DNA of 24,331 bases, taken from positions 1 to 24,331 of the forward strand of contig CAZPEV010000031.1 in NCBI GenBank assembly GCA_964585635.1. The letters are read 5' to 3'. The DNA comes from CAZPEV01 sp964585635 (lineage in GTDB: Bacteria; Zixibacteria; MSB-5A5; GN15; JAAZOE01). Below are positions 16,482-24,331 of this stretch, one piece after another (position 1 is the first letter of the stretch; each line of letters starts with the position of its first letter). The position numbers were made by a program, and so were the translations under genes. The notes under the pieces were generated by a model. The model searched no databases. It saw only the letters and a list, made by a program, of their open reading frames with translations, and was not told the origin of the DNA.

Positions 16482-18046
16482 CACTTGGCGTACTCCACGG
16501 CCCGCATTTCACGGATGACCGTCACTTTGATCTGGCCGGGATACTCCATCTCCTGTTCCACCTTGTGAGCGATATCGGACGCCAGAATCGATGACGCCAG
16601 ATCGTCCATTTGCTCGCACTCCACGATCACTCGCACCTCGCGGCCGGCCTGAATGGCGTACGCCTTGGCCACGCCCTTGAAGCCGTCCGCCAGTTCCTCC
16701 AGCTTTTCCAGCCGCTTGATGTAGCTTTCCAGCGGCTCTCGGCGCGCCCCAGGGCGGGATCCGGAGATGGCGTCGGCCGCCTGAATCAGGATCGGATAGG
16801 GGGATTCCGGCGGCACGTCGCCGTGGTGCGATTCGACGGCATTGATGACGATCGGGTTTTCGTTGTACTTCACCAGCAGCCGGGCGCCGATCTGGGTATG
16901 GGTACCCTCCGTCTCGCGATCGATCGCCTTGCCGATGTCGTGCATCAACCCGCACCGCTTGGCGATGACGGGATCAAGCTTCAGTTCCGCGGCCATCATC
17001 CCGGCCAACATGGCCACCTCGGTGGAATGGCGCAGCACATTCTGGCCGTAGCTGGTCCGATACTTAAGCTTCCCCAGAAGCTTGATGATTTCTTGGTGCA
17101 GGCCATGGATGCCGATTTCGAAAGCGGCCTGTTCGCCGGCTTCCCGGATGATGACTTCCATGTCCTTCTCGGCCTTTTCCACAACCTCTTCGATCCGGGT
17201 CGGGTGAATGCGGCCGTCGGCGACCAATTTCTCCAGCGCCATCCGGGCGATTTCCCGGCGGATCGGATCGTACCCCGAAAGAATCACCGCCTCGGGGGTG
17301 TCATCGACGATTACGTCGATGCCGGTGGCCGTTTCAAACGAGCGGATATTCCGCCCTTCCCGGCCGATGATCCGGCCCTTCATTTCATCGTTCGGCAGAT
17401 TCACGACCGACACGGTCGATTCGACGGTGTTGTCGGCGGCACAACGCTGAATTGCCTGAATGATAATCTCCCGCGCTTCTTTGTCGGCGTCGCGCTCCGC
17501 CTTTTCCTTGATCTCCTTGGCCAGGGCGGAAGCTTCCATCTTGGCCTTGCTGGTCATATTCTCGATCAGCAACTGCCTGGCCTCCTCGGCTGTCATGCCG
17601 GAGATTCGCTCCAGTTGCACGTTTTGATCGGCGATCAGCCGGTCCAGTTCCTGCTCCCGTTGGCTGATGCCCTTTTCCCGCGCCCCGATCACCTTTTCCC
17701 GGTCGGCGGTGTTTTTCTCCCGGACGCCAACCCCCTCAGTGCGGCGGTTGAGATCTCGTTCTTTATCGGCAATGCGGCGTTCGGTCTTGGCGATCTCGGT
17801 CTTCTTGTTTTGAATCTCACGCTCGAAGGCGGCCTTGGCCTTGTACCATTCGTCCTTGGCCTCAAGGATGGCTTCCTTCTTGCGGATTTCCGCCTCTTTT
17901 TCGGCCTCGGCGATAATCTTCCGGGCGAATTCCTCGGCGTTGGCCAGCTTCCGTTCACCGACCCGCCGCGAGAGAAACCAGGCCAAGAGCGCGGAGATTA
18001 CGACCGCCGCGATCAGCACCACCACGAACACTGAAGGGCTTCCCAT
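16481..18046 (-). CDS. rny: Ribonuclease Y
   Basis: 521 residues, close to the usual length for RNase Y, the membrane-anchored endoribonuclease that starts mRNA decay in many bacteria lacking RNase E. An N-terminal membrane helix (FVVVLIAAVVISALLAWFL, 7-25) leads into a long charged coiled coil (about 30-200). A KH RNA-binding domain follows with the GRIIGREGRNIRSFE signature (224-238), then the HD phosphohydrolase domain with H340 (LRHSTEVA), the HD pair H369-D370 (LMHDIGKA), H407/H408 (ESHHGD) and D425 (QAADAIS). All expected catalytic positions are present. The ATG at 18046 follows AAGGAG with seven-base spacing, a strong ribosome site. The stop shares its first codon bases with the ymdB start. 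The gap to zapA is 97 nt, the largest inside this operon, so an internal promoter is possible, though none was convincing. Confidence 0.98.
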   Translation of the reverse strand: MGSPSVFVVVLIAAVVISALLAWFLSRRVGERKLANAEEFARKIIAEAEKEAEIRKKEAILEAKDEWYKAKAAFEREIQNKKTEIAKTERRIADKERDLNRRTEGVGVREKNTADREKVIGAREKGISQREQELDRLIADQNVQLERISGMTAEEARQLLIENMTSKAKMEASALAKEIKEKAERDADKEAREIIIQAIQRCAADNTVESTVSVVNLPNDEMKGRIIGREGRNIRSFETATGIDVIVDDTPEAVILSGYDPIRREIARMALEKLVADGRIHPTRIEEVVEKAEKDMEVIIREAGEQAAFEIGIHGLHQEIIKLLGKLKYRTSYGQNVLRHSTEVAMLAGMMAAELKLDPVIAKRCGLMHDIGKAIDRETEGTHTQIGARLLVKYNENPIVINAVESHHGDVPPESPYPILIQAADAISGSRPGARREPLESYIKRLEKLEELADGFKGVAKAYAIQAGREVRVIVECEQMDDLASSILASDIAHKVEQEMEYPGQIKVTVIREMRAVEYAK

Positions 18047-18143
18047 CGGTCCGCTCCTTATTCGATGTCAGAGCAATCTATAATCACACGATGGAGAAAG
18101 GAAACCGGGAGGAAATTAGGGAAACGCCCGACCGGCGGGGGAA

Positions 18144-18443
18144 TCAGGTCGCCGACTCCGACAGCTTTTCATCCAGCAAAGAAATAATATCGTGGGTCCG
18201 CTTCTCGACCGCTGAAATCTGCTCGCCCTTCTTCCGCTCGGAAAACAGCTCCGCGGTGATATTCAGGGCGGCCAGAATGGCAATGCGCGACGGCGACTTA
18301 TTCGGCACCTTCTCGGCCGCCTCGCGCATCTTGCGATCGACATATTCGGCCACTTCGCGAATGTATGCCGCCTCTCCATTGGAGCGGATGGCATATTCCT
18401 CGCCATATATATTCACATGAATACTATTCTTTGCTGCTTCCAT
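18144..18443 (-). CDS. zapA: Cell division protein ZapA
   Basis: 99 residues from the ATG at 18443. The N-terminus SIHVNIYGEEYAIRS is the characteristic ZapA strand pattern, followed by a helix with YIREVAEYVDRKMREAAEK, then SPSRIAILAALNITAELF, and a C-terminal coiled coil. ZapA binds FtsZ and promotes bundling of the division ring. An upstream extension to a TTG at 18506 adds 21 residues with no family match and no ribosome site, so the ATG is preferred, although its own ribosome site is weak. It follows a ZapB-like gene and sits between pheT and rny, an order seen in many diverse bacteria. Confidence 0.93.
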   Translation of the reverse strand: MEAAKNSIHVNIYGEEYAIRSNGEAAYIREVAEYVDRKMREAAEKVPNKSPSRIAILAALNITAELFSERKKGEQISAVEKRTHDIISLLDEKLSESAT

Positions 18444-18539
18444 AAACTTTGCCGGCCCTATCCTCAGACGCTTCCATTCCCGGATAAATCCCTCTCCGTC
18501 AACCAACTATAATCTCGCCTATGCCTGCCCGCTTGTCAA

Positions 18540-18812
18540 CTAAAATTCCAGACGGCTTTGATCGTACCGATCGATCTGCTGCAGCAACCCCTGAACCTTC
18601 TCCTTGACCAATTCAGAAGCGCGCAACGACTCCGCCTCCAACTGGGCCAGGGCCGTCTCCTTTCCCTTGAGATCCTGCGCCAGCCGTTGCACTTCCCCAT
18701 TCAACCGGCCGTTTTCTTCCTCCAAACGACGGCATTTTTGGGTCAGGTCATCTATATGCGCAATCGCCTTGCTGATTCGCTCCTCAAGCTTGGCAAATGA
18801 GTCCATCTCCAT
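18540..18812 (-). CDS. Small coiled-coil protein, ZapB-like
   Basis: 90 residues, almost wholly an uninterrupted heptad-rich coiled coil (FAKLEERISKAIAHIDDLTQ onward) with no cysteine-rich or membrane segment. Size, composition and the position immediately upstream of zapA fit ZapB, the ZapA partner that extends the FtsZ ring scaffold toward the nucleoid. Coiled coils are easily confused by sequence alone, so the name rests mostly on context. The ATG at 18812 is five bases after the pheT stop, with AGGGAG eight bases upstream inside the end of pheT, so it is co-transcribed with the synthetase genes. Confidence 0.8.
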   Translation of the reverse strand: MEMDSFAKLEERISKAIAHIDDLTQKCRRLEEENGRLNGEVQRLAQDLKGKETALAQLEAESLRASELVKEKVQGLLQQIDRYDQSRLEF

Positions 18813-18817
18813 ACGAT

Positions 18818-21196
18818 TTACTCCCTCAGTCGGGCGTTGAAAGTTCGTTCCATATGCTCCACGATGCGGCTGTGGACGCGATCCACTTCGTCATCCTCAA
18901 GCGTTTTCTCGGTCGACCGATAGCTGACCGCGAAGGCCAGCGATTTCTTGCCGGCCGGCACCGGATCGCCGGTGAACAGGTCGAAAATGGCGACCGATTC
19001 CACCAACTTGCCGCCGGCCACGGCAATTTCCTGCAGCAGCCGGGCGGCCGGAACGTCTCGATCGACCACCACCGCGACGTCGCGGCTGGAGGCGGGATAC
19101 TTCGGCAACGGCCGAAACGGTCGCAGTCCCCTTTCGGCGCCGATCAGCGCAGCCACGTCCAGCTCGGCGGCAAAGCAGTCCTGCTTGACATCAAACATCC
19201 GGCCGATGCGGCCGTCGACCCGGCCACCGTGCCCCACCACGACCTCGCCGCAGACGATTCGATATGATTCCGTGTCATCATATCCCGGAAACGGATCCGT
19301 CGCCAACGACACCTCGCTCAGGTCAAGGCCGTCACCCAGGGCCGACAGCACTCCCTTAAGGTCGAAAAGGTCACAGGTGGAAGATTTGGTCTTCCAATAC
19401 CTTCCCTCGGCGCGGCCGGTGACCAAAAGGCCCAGCACGTCGGGTTCCACGCTGCCGGAGTCGCTGCGACGATAGATACGACCGACCTCAAAAATCTTTA
19501 GGTCGACATTTCGATGCCTGATATTGTTACCGGCCGACACCAGCAGCGAATAGAGCATCCGCGACCGCATGACGGCCAGCTCATCCGATTTGGGATTGAT
19601 CACCCGAATCGGCGCCATGGTGTCATCGACCTGCGCCAGCCGGTCGGCATGGGCGAATCCGGTCCCCAACGTTTCATCGAATCCCAGGCCGGTCAGGATA
19701 TTGCGCAGATCGGCCTTGATCGTCTCCGATCTATGGGTGGGAGTATAAAGCTGCCCCCCGTTCTGCCGGCCGGTGGGGATATTGTCCAAGCCATATATCC
19801 GTGCGATTTCTTCGACCAGGTCAACCTCGCGGGTAATATCGGGTCGGAAAGTGGGAACGGTCACAGCCATCGGAGAACCGGGGGTGACCTCCATTCCCAG
19901 TCGCGGCAGAGTCGCCTCCATAAAGGCCGCTGAAACATCGGCCCCCAGCAGATGTCGCACACGGGCGGGTCGCAACTCGATTTGGATCGGAAGAACCGGG
20001 CGCGGATGGCAATCGACGACTCCGGCCAGCACCTCCCCCCCGGCCAATTCCGCCAATAAGCCGGCGGCGCGATCGGCGGCGCATATGACGCCATTGGGAT
20101 CCACGCCCCGCTCAAAGCGGTACGACGATTCCGTCGACACCCCCAGGGCGCGGGCCGAGCGACGGATGGTCGAGGGATCAAAGTAGGCCGATTCGAGTAG
20201 AACGGTGCGGGTTTCCGGTGTCACCTCCGAATTGAGTCCGCCCATCACGCCGGCCGCGGCCACACCCTCCCGTCCATTGGTGATGAGTAGAATCGCGGCG
20301 TCCAGGGTATGCTCCTGTCCGTCAAGGGTGAGGAACCGTTCTTTCTCCCGCGCGCGGCGGACGACCACCGCTGTGGAACCAAACCGGTCATAGTCAAAGG
20401 CGTGCAACGGTTGGCCGGTCTCGAGCATGACATAATTGGCGATATCGACGATATTGTTGATCGGCCTGATGCCGCAGTCAAGCAACCGCTTCCGCAGCCA
20501 CCAGGGAGACTGGCCCAGGGTAACACCAGCAATCATTCGGGCGGTGTACCGGGGGCAGGCGTCGGCATCGTCGATTCTGACGCTGATCAAATCCGCGCTT
20601 GACCGCCTGCCTTCCGGAGGGTTCGGCGCCTCGAAACGGAATGATCGTCCATCCAGGGCGGCCGCTTCCCGGGCAATGCCGACGGCGGACAGGCAATCGG
20701 GCCGATTGGGCGTGATTTCGAAATTGATGACCGGGTCGTTCAGACCCAGATAGTCGGCCACCGGTTGTCCGACCGGGGCGTCATCATCAAGGACGATGAT
20801 GCCGGAATGGTCGGGAGAAAGCCCCAGCTCGTCCTCGGCGCAGATCATCCCTTCCGAGCGCACGCCGCGCATGGTGATAACCTTGACTGGGAACTCGCCG
20901 CGCAGGTTGGCGCCGGGCAACGCCAGAACCACCCTTTGTCCCACGGCGCAATTGGGCGCGCCGCAGATCACGGCATGAATCCGGCTACCATCGTCGACCT
21001 CGGCAATCAGGAGTTTATCGGCCGACGGATGCCTGGCCAGCCCCGTGATCCGACCGACGACGACGTCACGGAAGTACTCCGGATGAGACCGTTCCAGAAC
21101 ACCGGCGGTGCCGGAGGCCGTCAGCCGCCGCACCAAATCATCGGGGGTCCAGCCGACCCCGCTAAGCTCAATGAGCCAGCTATACGGTAGTTTCAT
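18818..21196 (-). CDS. pheT: Phenylalanine-tRNA ligase beta subunit
   Basis: 792 residues, full length for bacterial PheT. It forms the alpha2-beta2 enzyme with PheS to charge tRNA-Phe. In order there are: an N-terminal tRNA-binding (EMAP-like) domain around 45-150 with HPSADKLLIAEVDDG and VICGAPNCAVGQRVVLALPG; the B3/B4 editing region from about 210 (including the NNIVDIANYVMLETGQPLHA segment); a B5 domain around 400-475; the catalytic-like core (for example LGTGFAHADRL); and a C-terminal ferredoxin-fold anticodon-binding domain from about 700 (KYPASSRDVAVVVDRDVP onward). The ATG lies two bases after the pheS stop. It is ordinary in every visible respect. Confidence 0.98.
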   Translation of the reverse strand: MKLPYSWLIELSGVGWTPDDLVRRLTASGTAGVLERSHPEYFRDVVVGRITGLARHPSADKLLIAEVDDGSRIHAVICGAPNCAVGQRVVLALPGANLRGEFPVKVITMRGVRSEGMICAEDELGLSPDHSGIIVLDDDAPVGQPVADYLGLNDPVINFEITPNRPDCLSAVGIAREAAALDGRSFRFEAPNPPEGRRSSADLISVRIDDADACPRYTARMIAGVTLGQSPWWLRKRLLDCGIRPINNIVDIANYVMLETGQPLHAFDYDRFGSTAVVVRRAREKERFLTLDGQEHTLDAAILLITNGREGVAAAGVMGGLNSEVTPETRTVLLESAYFDPSTIRRSARALGVSTESSYRFERGVDPNGVICAADRAAGLLAELAGGEVLAGVVDCHPRPVLPIQIELRPARVRHLLGADVSAAFMEATLPRLGMEVTPGSPMAVTVPTFRPDITREVDLVEEIARIYGLDNIPTGRQNGGQLYTPTHRSETIKADLRNILTGLGFDETLGTGFAHADRLAQVDDTMAPIRVINPKSDELAVMRSRMLYSLLVSAGNNIRHRNVDLKIFEVGRIYRRSDSGSVEPDVLGLLVTGRAEGRYWKTKSSTCDLFDLKGVLSALGDGLDLSEVSLATDPFPGYDDTESYRIVCGEVVVGHGGRVDGRIGRMFDVKQDCFAAELDVAALIGAERGLRPFRPLPKYPASSRDVAVVVDRDVPAARLLQEIAVAGGKLVESVAIFDLFTGDPVPAGKKSLAFAVSYRSTEKTLEDDEVDRVHSRIVEHMERTFNARLRE

Positions 21197-21198
21197 GA

Positions 21199-22215
21199 TT
21201 AACGGAACTGCCTGATAAAACGGATATCGTTTTCATATAACAAGCGAATATCATTGACACGGTAACGCAGCATCGCCATCCGCTCGATGCCAATTCCGAA
21301 GGCATAGCCGCTGACCTTTTCGCTGTCGTAATTGACGTTCCGAAAGACGGTCGGATCGATCATCCCGGAACCGAGAATCTCCAGCCAGCCTTCTTGCTTA
21401 CAGAGCGGGCAGCCGGCGCCGCCGCAGAGGAAACAGCGGATATCGACCTCAGCCGAGGGTTCCGTGAAGGGAAAGAAGCTGGGGCGATAGCGCATCGCCA
21501 CGCCCGGGCCGAAGAGCTCATAGACAAAGGCCTCCAGGACCCCTTTCAAATCGCCGAAGGTCACGTGCGTGTCGACATAGAAACCCTCGATTTGATGAAA
21601 GACGCAATGGCTGCGGGTGTTGATCGCCTCGTGACGAAAGACGCGTCCGGGGGCGATGATCTTGACCGGCGGCGTCCGCTTTTCGAATTCCCGAATCTGC
21701 ACCGGCGAGGTATGGGTACGGAGGAGCCGCTCCCCTTCGACATAAAAGGTATCCTGCTCGTCGCGGGCGGGATGATCGGGCGGAAAATTAAGGGCTCCGA
21801 AATTATAATAATCGGTTTCGATGTCCGGTCCGGAAACGACCTCGAAGCCCATTCGCTGAAAGATGTCGACAATCTGATCCATCACCAGCGTGATGAGATG
21901 GCGATGACCATAATGACAGGGACGCCCCGGCAAGGTGAAATCGACGGCGCCCTCCCGACGGCCGGCCAGCGACAGGTCGTCGCGGCGACGCCCGATCAGC
22001 GTCTCGATTCGTTCTTTGAGCCGATTGGCCTGGGCGCCGATATCCCGCTTTTCGTCAGCCGTCAGGTCTTTCAATGACCGCAGGATGGCGGTCAAAGCGC
22101 CTTTTTTTCCCAGGAATTTGACGCGCAACTGCTCGACGGCATCAAGGGAATCGGCCGCCGAAATCAGGCGGCCGGCGTCGGCGTCGAGCTGTCGTAACTG
22201 ATCTGCAATATCCAT
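21199..22215 (-). CDS. pheS: Phenylalanine-tRNA ligase alpha subunit
   Basis: 338 residues, the usual size. PheS carries the class II active site that activates phenylalanine. The N-terminal coiled-coil region (1-90) is followed by motif regions LNFPPDHPARDEQDTFYV, then FRHEAINTRSHCVFHQIEGF (motif 2), the four-cysteine-like turn CFLCGGAGCPLCKQEGWLEI, and motif 3 FGIGIERMAMLRYRVNDIR near the C-terminus. The ATG at 22215 begins seven bases after the rplT stop, leaving no room for a leader attenuator or T-box of the kind that controls pheST in other bacteria. Expression is therefore set upstream in the infC-rpmI-rplT part. Confidence 0.98.
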   Translation of the reverse strand: MDIADQLRQLDADAGRLISAADSLDAVEQLRVKFLGKKGALTAILRSLKDLTADEKRDIGAQANRLKERIETLIGRRRDDLSLAGRREGAVDFTLPGRPCHYGHRHLITLVMDQIVDIFQRMGFEVVSGPDIETDYYNFGALNFPPDHPARDEQDTFYVEGERLLRTHTSPVQIREFEKRTPPVKIIAPGRVFRHEAINTRSHCVFHQIEGFYVDTHVTFGDLKGVLEAFVYELFGPGVAMRYRPSFFPFTEPSAEVDIRCFLCGGAGCPLCKQEGWLEILGSGMIDPTVFRNVNYDSEKVSGYAFGIGIERMAMLRYRVNDIRLLYENDIRFIRQFR

Positions 22216-22222
22216 CGCGCGA

Positions 22223-22570
22223 TCAAGCCTTGGTCATCTCCACCAGGCGTTCAAAGGTGCTCATATCGCGAACGGCGATGTCGGCCAGCGCCTTGCGATC
22301 AAGGTTGATCCCGGATTTTTTGAGCCGATCCATAAACGTCGAATAATTCACGCCGCACAGCTTGGCGGCGGCGGAGATTCGGGTTATCCAGAGACGACGG
22401 AAATCCCGTTTTTTGAGGCGCCGGTCGCGATAGGCGTATCGCAGCCCGCGGTGCACCGTTTCAATGGCGGTGCGATACAGCCGGCTCCGGCCGCCGTAGT
22501 ACCCCCGGGCCCGCTTCAGTACTTTTTTATGCCGCGCCTTGGCGGCGACATTATTGGCAGATCGTGGCAT
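22223..22570 (-). CDS. rplT: 50S ribosomal protein L20
   Basis: 115 residues, highly basic, with the standard L20 sequence: MPRSANNVAAKARHKKVLKR, then GYYGGRSRLYRTA, RRLKKRDFRRLWITRISAA and GVNYSTFMDRL. L20 binds 23S rRNA domain I early in 50S assembly and in several bacteria represses its own operon through an mRNA site. The AAGGAG site precedes the ATG at 22570. The gap to rpmI is 57 nt, enough for a translational control element, though no obvious rRNA mimic was identified by eye. Confidence 0.98.
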   Translation of the reverse strand: MPRSANNVAAKARHKKVLKRARGYYGGRSRLYRTAIETVHRGLRYAYRDRRLKKRDFRRLWITRISAAAKLCGVNYSTFMDRLKKSGINLDRKALADIAVRDMSTFERLVEMTKA

Positions 22571-22627
22571 GGTATCCTACTCCTTTGCGTACCGCATAAC
22601 GAATGACTACCCTCGGTGCAAACGACG

Positions 22628-22822
22628 TTAACTCGGCAACAGCGTTTTTATGCGCTTGGCGCTCACGCCGGCGATCAAGGTCGATTTGCGCAAATTGCGC
22701 TTCCGCTTGGGCGATTTCTTGGTCAGGATATGGCTGTGCATCGACTTATGTCGCTTCAGCTTTCCGGTTCCGGTCTTGGTAATCCGCTTGGCGGCGGATC
22801 GATTGGTTTTCATCTTCGGCAT
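22628..22822 (-). CDS. rpmI: 50S ribosomal protein L35
   Basis: 64 residues, basic, with the L35 signature MPKMKTNRSAAKRITKTGTG and then LKRHKSMHSHILTKKSPKRKR. It is a late, peripheral large-subunit protein. The ATG at 22822 has GGGAG seven bases upstream. It lies in the universal infC-rpmI-rplT order, 30 nt after infC. Nothing unusual is visible. Confidence 0.98.
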   Translation of the reverse strand: MPKMKTNRSAAKRITKTGTGKLKRHKSMHSHILTKKSPKRKRNLRKSTLIAGVSAKRIKTLLPS

Positions 22823-22852
22823 AATATATCTCCCGTCGTAGATTCGTCGGCG

Positions 22853-23494
22853 TTACTCTTCTTCTTCAATTTCTTCTTCGGTCTCTTCTTCTTCCTCGAT
22901 ATCCTCGACCACTTCCAGCACTTCCCGGGGCGCCTCGGGCATCAGGATTTCGGGTTTATCCTTGTGCGACTTCTTGGCGCCGGGCGGTCTGGGGCTGAGC
23001 AGCATGGACATGCTGTTCCCTTCCAGGCGCGGCTGGTTTTCGATCGTCGCGATATCGATCAGATCGGCCGACAGCCGCTGCAGGATTTTGTATCCGAATT
23101 CGGTATGCGCCTTTTCGCGGCCGCGGAACAGCACGAAGCATTTGACCTTGTTGCCGTGCAGGAGAAACGAGCTCACGTGCCGCATCTTGAACTGGTAATC
23201 GTGTTCCTCGATCTTGGGCCGGAAGCGCATCCCTTTGATGCTGACCACATGCTGTTTCTTCCGGGCGCTGCTGACTTTCTTGGCCTGATCGTACTTGTAT
23301 TTCCCGTAATCGAGGATACGGCAAACCGGTGGCCGAGAGGTCGGCGAAACTTCGACCAGATCCAGTCCGGCTTCGCGGGCGCGCGCCAGCGCTTCACTTG
23401 TGGGAATTATCCCGACCTGCTCACCTTCCGGGCCGATCAATCTGATCGGGGATACCCGTATCCGCTCGTTGACCCGGGTCGCGATCTTTTTTAT
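22853..23494 (-). CDS. infC: Translation initiation factor IF-3, probable AUA start and acidic C-terminal tail
   Basis: About 213 residues. IF-3 keeps the 30S subunit free and checks the initiator tRNA and start codon. The N-domain has NERIRVSPIRLIGPEGEQVG and then PPVCRILDYGKYKYDQAKK; the C-domain has GMRFRPKIEEHDYQFK and the KCFVLFRGREKAHTEFG strand-helix. A TTG at 23440 would delete NERIRV and is not credible. Between an in-frame TAA (23510-23512) and that TTG the only start-like codons are AUC (23500), AUA (23494) and AUC (23485). The AUA is eight bases after a perfect AAGGAG (23503-23508), giving MKKIATRVNERIRV. Rare AUU-type starts on infC are the known basis of IF-3 autoregulation in E. 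coli. The last 35-40 residues form an unusual Glu-rich tail (VVEDIEEEEETEEEIEEEE). The start overlaps the thrS stop by four bases. Confidence 0.96.
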   Translation of the reverse strand: MKKIATRVNERIRVSPIRLIGPEGEQVGIIPTSEALARAREAGLDLVEVSPTSRPPVCRILDYGKYKYDQAKKVSSARKKQHVVSIKGMRFRPKIEEHDYQFKMRHVSSFLLHGNKVKCFVLFRGREKAHTEFGYKILQRLSADLIDIATIENQPRLEGNSMSMLLSPRPPGAKKSHKDKPEILMPEAPREVLEVVEDIEEEEETEEEIEEEE

Positions 23495-24331
23495 ATCGAT
23501 GTCTCCTTCTTAACGCCGACCAGGGGAGTATTCCTCCTGGCCCGTATTTCGTCCATCATTCCCGTCACGAGATCGTCGGCGTCCATCTCACCGATGTCGC
23601 CCAGCCCCCGCCGGCGAACCGAGACCCGCCCGGACTGAACCTCGCGATCCCCCAATATAAGCATTATGGGAACCTTGGCAAGTTCCGCCTCACGGATTTT
23701 ATGGCCGATTTTCTCGGACCGGCCGTCCATCTCGACCCGGATACCGGCCTCCCGGAATCTCGTCTCGAGCTGCGTCGCGTAAGCTAACGTACGGTCGGTG
23801 ACGGGCAGGATGCGCACCTGCACCGGGGCCAGCCAAAGCGGAAAATCCCCGGCATAATGCTCGATCAGCACGCCAAAGAACCGTTCCAGCGAACCCAGCA
23901 AAGCCCGATGAATCATCAGTGGCCGCCGCCGTTCCCCGTTATGATCGACATAGGTCAGATCGAACCGTTCCGGCAGGGTGAAATCGAATTGAATGGTTGA
24001 GCATTGCCATGGCCGTCCCAGGGCATCTTTGATTTTGATATCAATTTTGGGACCGTAGAAGGCGCCCCCCCCCTCGTCCACCTGGTAATCCAGTTTGTGA
24101 AAAGCCAGGGCATGGCGCAGACCCTCCTGCGCGGATTCCCAATCCGCCACCGCGCCGATGGCCCCCTCCGGCTGGGTCGCCAGGTAGATGTCATATTCAT
24201 GGAATCCAAAGGCCCGCAGCATGTTCAGGCAGAAGTCGATCAGTCGGATGAGCTCCTCCTGCATCTGGTCGGGACGGCAAAACAGGTGGGCGTCATCCTG
24301 GGTAAAACCGCGCACGCGCATCAGGCCGTGC
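23491..24331 (-). CDS. thrS: Threonine-tRNA ligase, C-terminal part (N-terminus outside window)
   Basis: About 280 C-terminal residues, entering from the right edge in frame (HGLMRVRGFTQDDAHLFC). The class II core is clear: motif 2 with the zinc-ligand His in DDAHLF; DIKIKDALGRPWQCSTIQFD, whose terminal segment lines the amino-acid pocket; and motif 3 with MIHRALLGSLERFFGVLIEH, including the second zinc-ligand His. The anticodon-binding domain follows (WLAPVQVRILPVTDR, then EKIGHKIREAELAKVPIMLI and SGRVSVRRRG). It charges tRNA-Thr. The N-terminal TGS and editing domains would lie outside the window. Its TAA stop overlaps the probable infC start (ATATAA), and the infC ribosome site is inside its last codons, so infC translation is likely coupled to thrS. 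Confidence 0.98.
   Translation of the reverse strand, partial: HGLMRVRGFTQDDAHLFCRPDQMQEELIRLIDFCLNMLRAFGFHEYDIYLATQPEGAIGAVADWESAQEGLRHALAFHKLDYQVDEGGGAFYGPKIDIKIKDALGRPWQCSTIQFDFTLPERFDLTYVDHNGERRRPLMIHRALLGSLERFFGVLIEHYAGDFPLWLAPVQVRILPVTDRTLAYATQLETRFREAGIRVEMDGRSEKIGHKIREAELAKVPIMLILGDREVQSGRVSVRRRGLGDIGEMDADDLVTGMMDEIRARRNTPLVGVKKETSI
23503..23508 (-). promoter_or_regulatory. Ribosome binding site deciding the infC start
   Basis: AAGGAG lies within the last codons of thrS. Its spacing is eight bases to AUA at 23494 but only two to AUC at 23500 and seventeen to AUC at 23485, so it singles out AUA as the infC initiation codon. Confidence 0.65.

Noticed and set aside
18047..18143. Possible 6S RNA or separate promoter between zapA and rny
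   Set aside because: The 97-nt gap is too short for a typical 6S RNA and no long bubble-like hairpin is visible. A TATAGA box near 18078 lacks a reasonable -35 partner.
18444..18506. N-terminal extension of ZapA to a TTG start
   Set aside because: The extension has no similarity to ZapA, no ribosome site, and the ATG at 18443 places the conserved VNIYG strand at the expected distance.
23440..23442. TTG as the infC start
   Set aside because: It would remove the conserved NERIRV segment of the IF-3 N-domain and has no ribosome site.
1..24331. CRISPR arrays, tRNA genes, insertion sequences, prophage genes
   Set aside because: Both strands were scanned by eye; no regular spaced repeats, cloverleaf-like gaps, transposase motifs or phage structural genes were found.

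Overview
The window (GC-rich, every credible gene on the minus strand) looks like a fragment of a bacterial genome from the Fibrobacteres-Chlorobi-Bacteroidetes (FCB) side of the tree, most plausibly an uncultured lineage such as Candidatus Zixibacteria. This is inference. It rests on a giant secreted protein ending in a YPNPF-type FlgD/Por-sorting-like domain, a PorV-like outer-membrane protein, and RNase Y with YmdB in a Gram-negative-type genome that also encodes a Wza-like polysaccharide exporter. Alternatives are related candidate phyla (Latescibacteria, Marinimicrobia, KSB1).

Read in the direction of transcription (from the right edge leftward), the first half (24331 to about 14768) is a tightly packed housekeeping operon: thrS (partial), infC, rpmI, rplT, pheS, pheT, a zapB-like coiled-coil gene, zapA, rny, ymdB and folD. 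Genes abut or overlap, so most are probably co-transcribed. infC has no AUG, GUG or UUG start compatible with a full N-terminus and most likely starts at an AUA codon that overlaps the thrS stop. An approximately 390-base non-coding gap with an AT-rich patch follows folD.

The second half (14377 to 1) is an envelope, surface and signalling region. A 1441-residue secreted Ig-like protein overlaps by ATGA a gene for a PorV-like barrel fused to periplasmic TPRs; together they look like a type IX-like cargo and outer-membrane shuttle pair. Next come a membrane protein carrying both an RsbW-like kinase domain and an RsbU/SpoIIE-like PP2C phosphatase (compare SypE of Vibrio fischeri), then a membrane diguanylate cyclase with an intact GGDEF and I-site. 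The last group is an exopolysaccharide cluster: Wza-like exporter, Wzz/GNVR co-polymerase, a TPR protein, and a separate BY-kinase/CpsD-type ATPase cut by the left edge.

A working model (inference) is that the exopolysaccharide export machinery is controlled by a phospho-switch and c-di-GMP, with sigma70-like promoters visible ahead of the diguanylate cyclase gene and ahead of the exporter gene. No tRNA, rRNA, CRISPR array, transposase or phage gene was seen.
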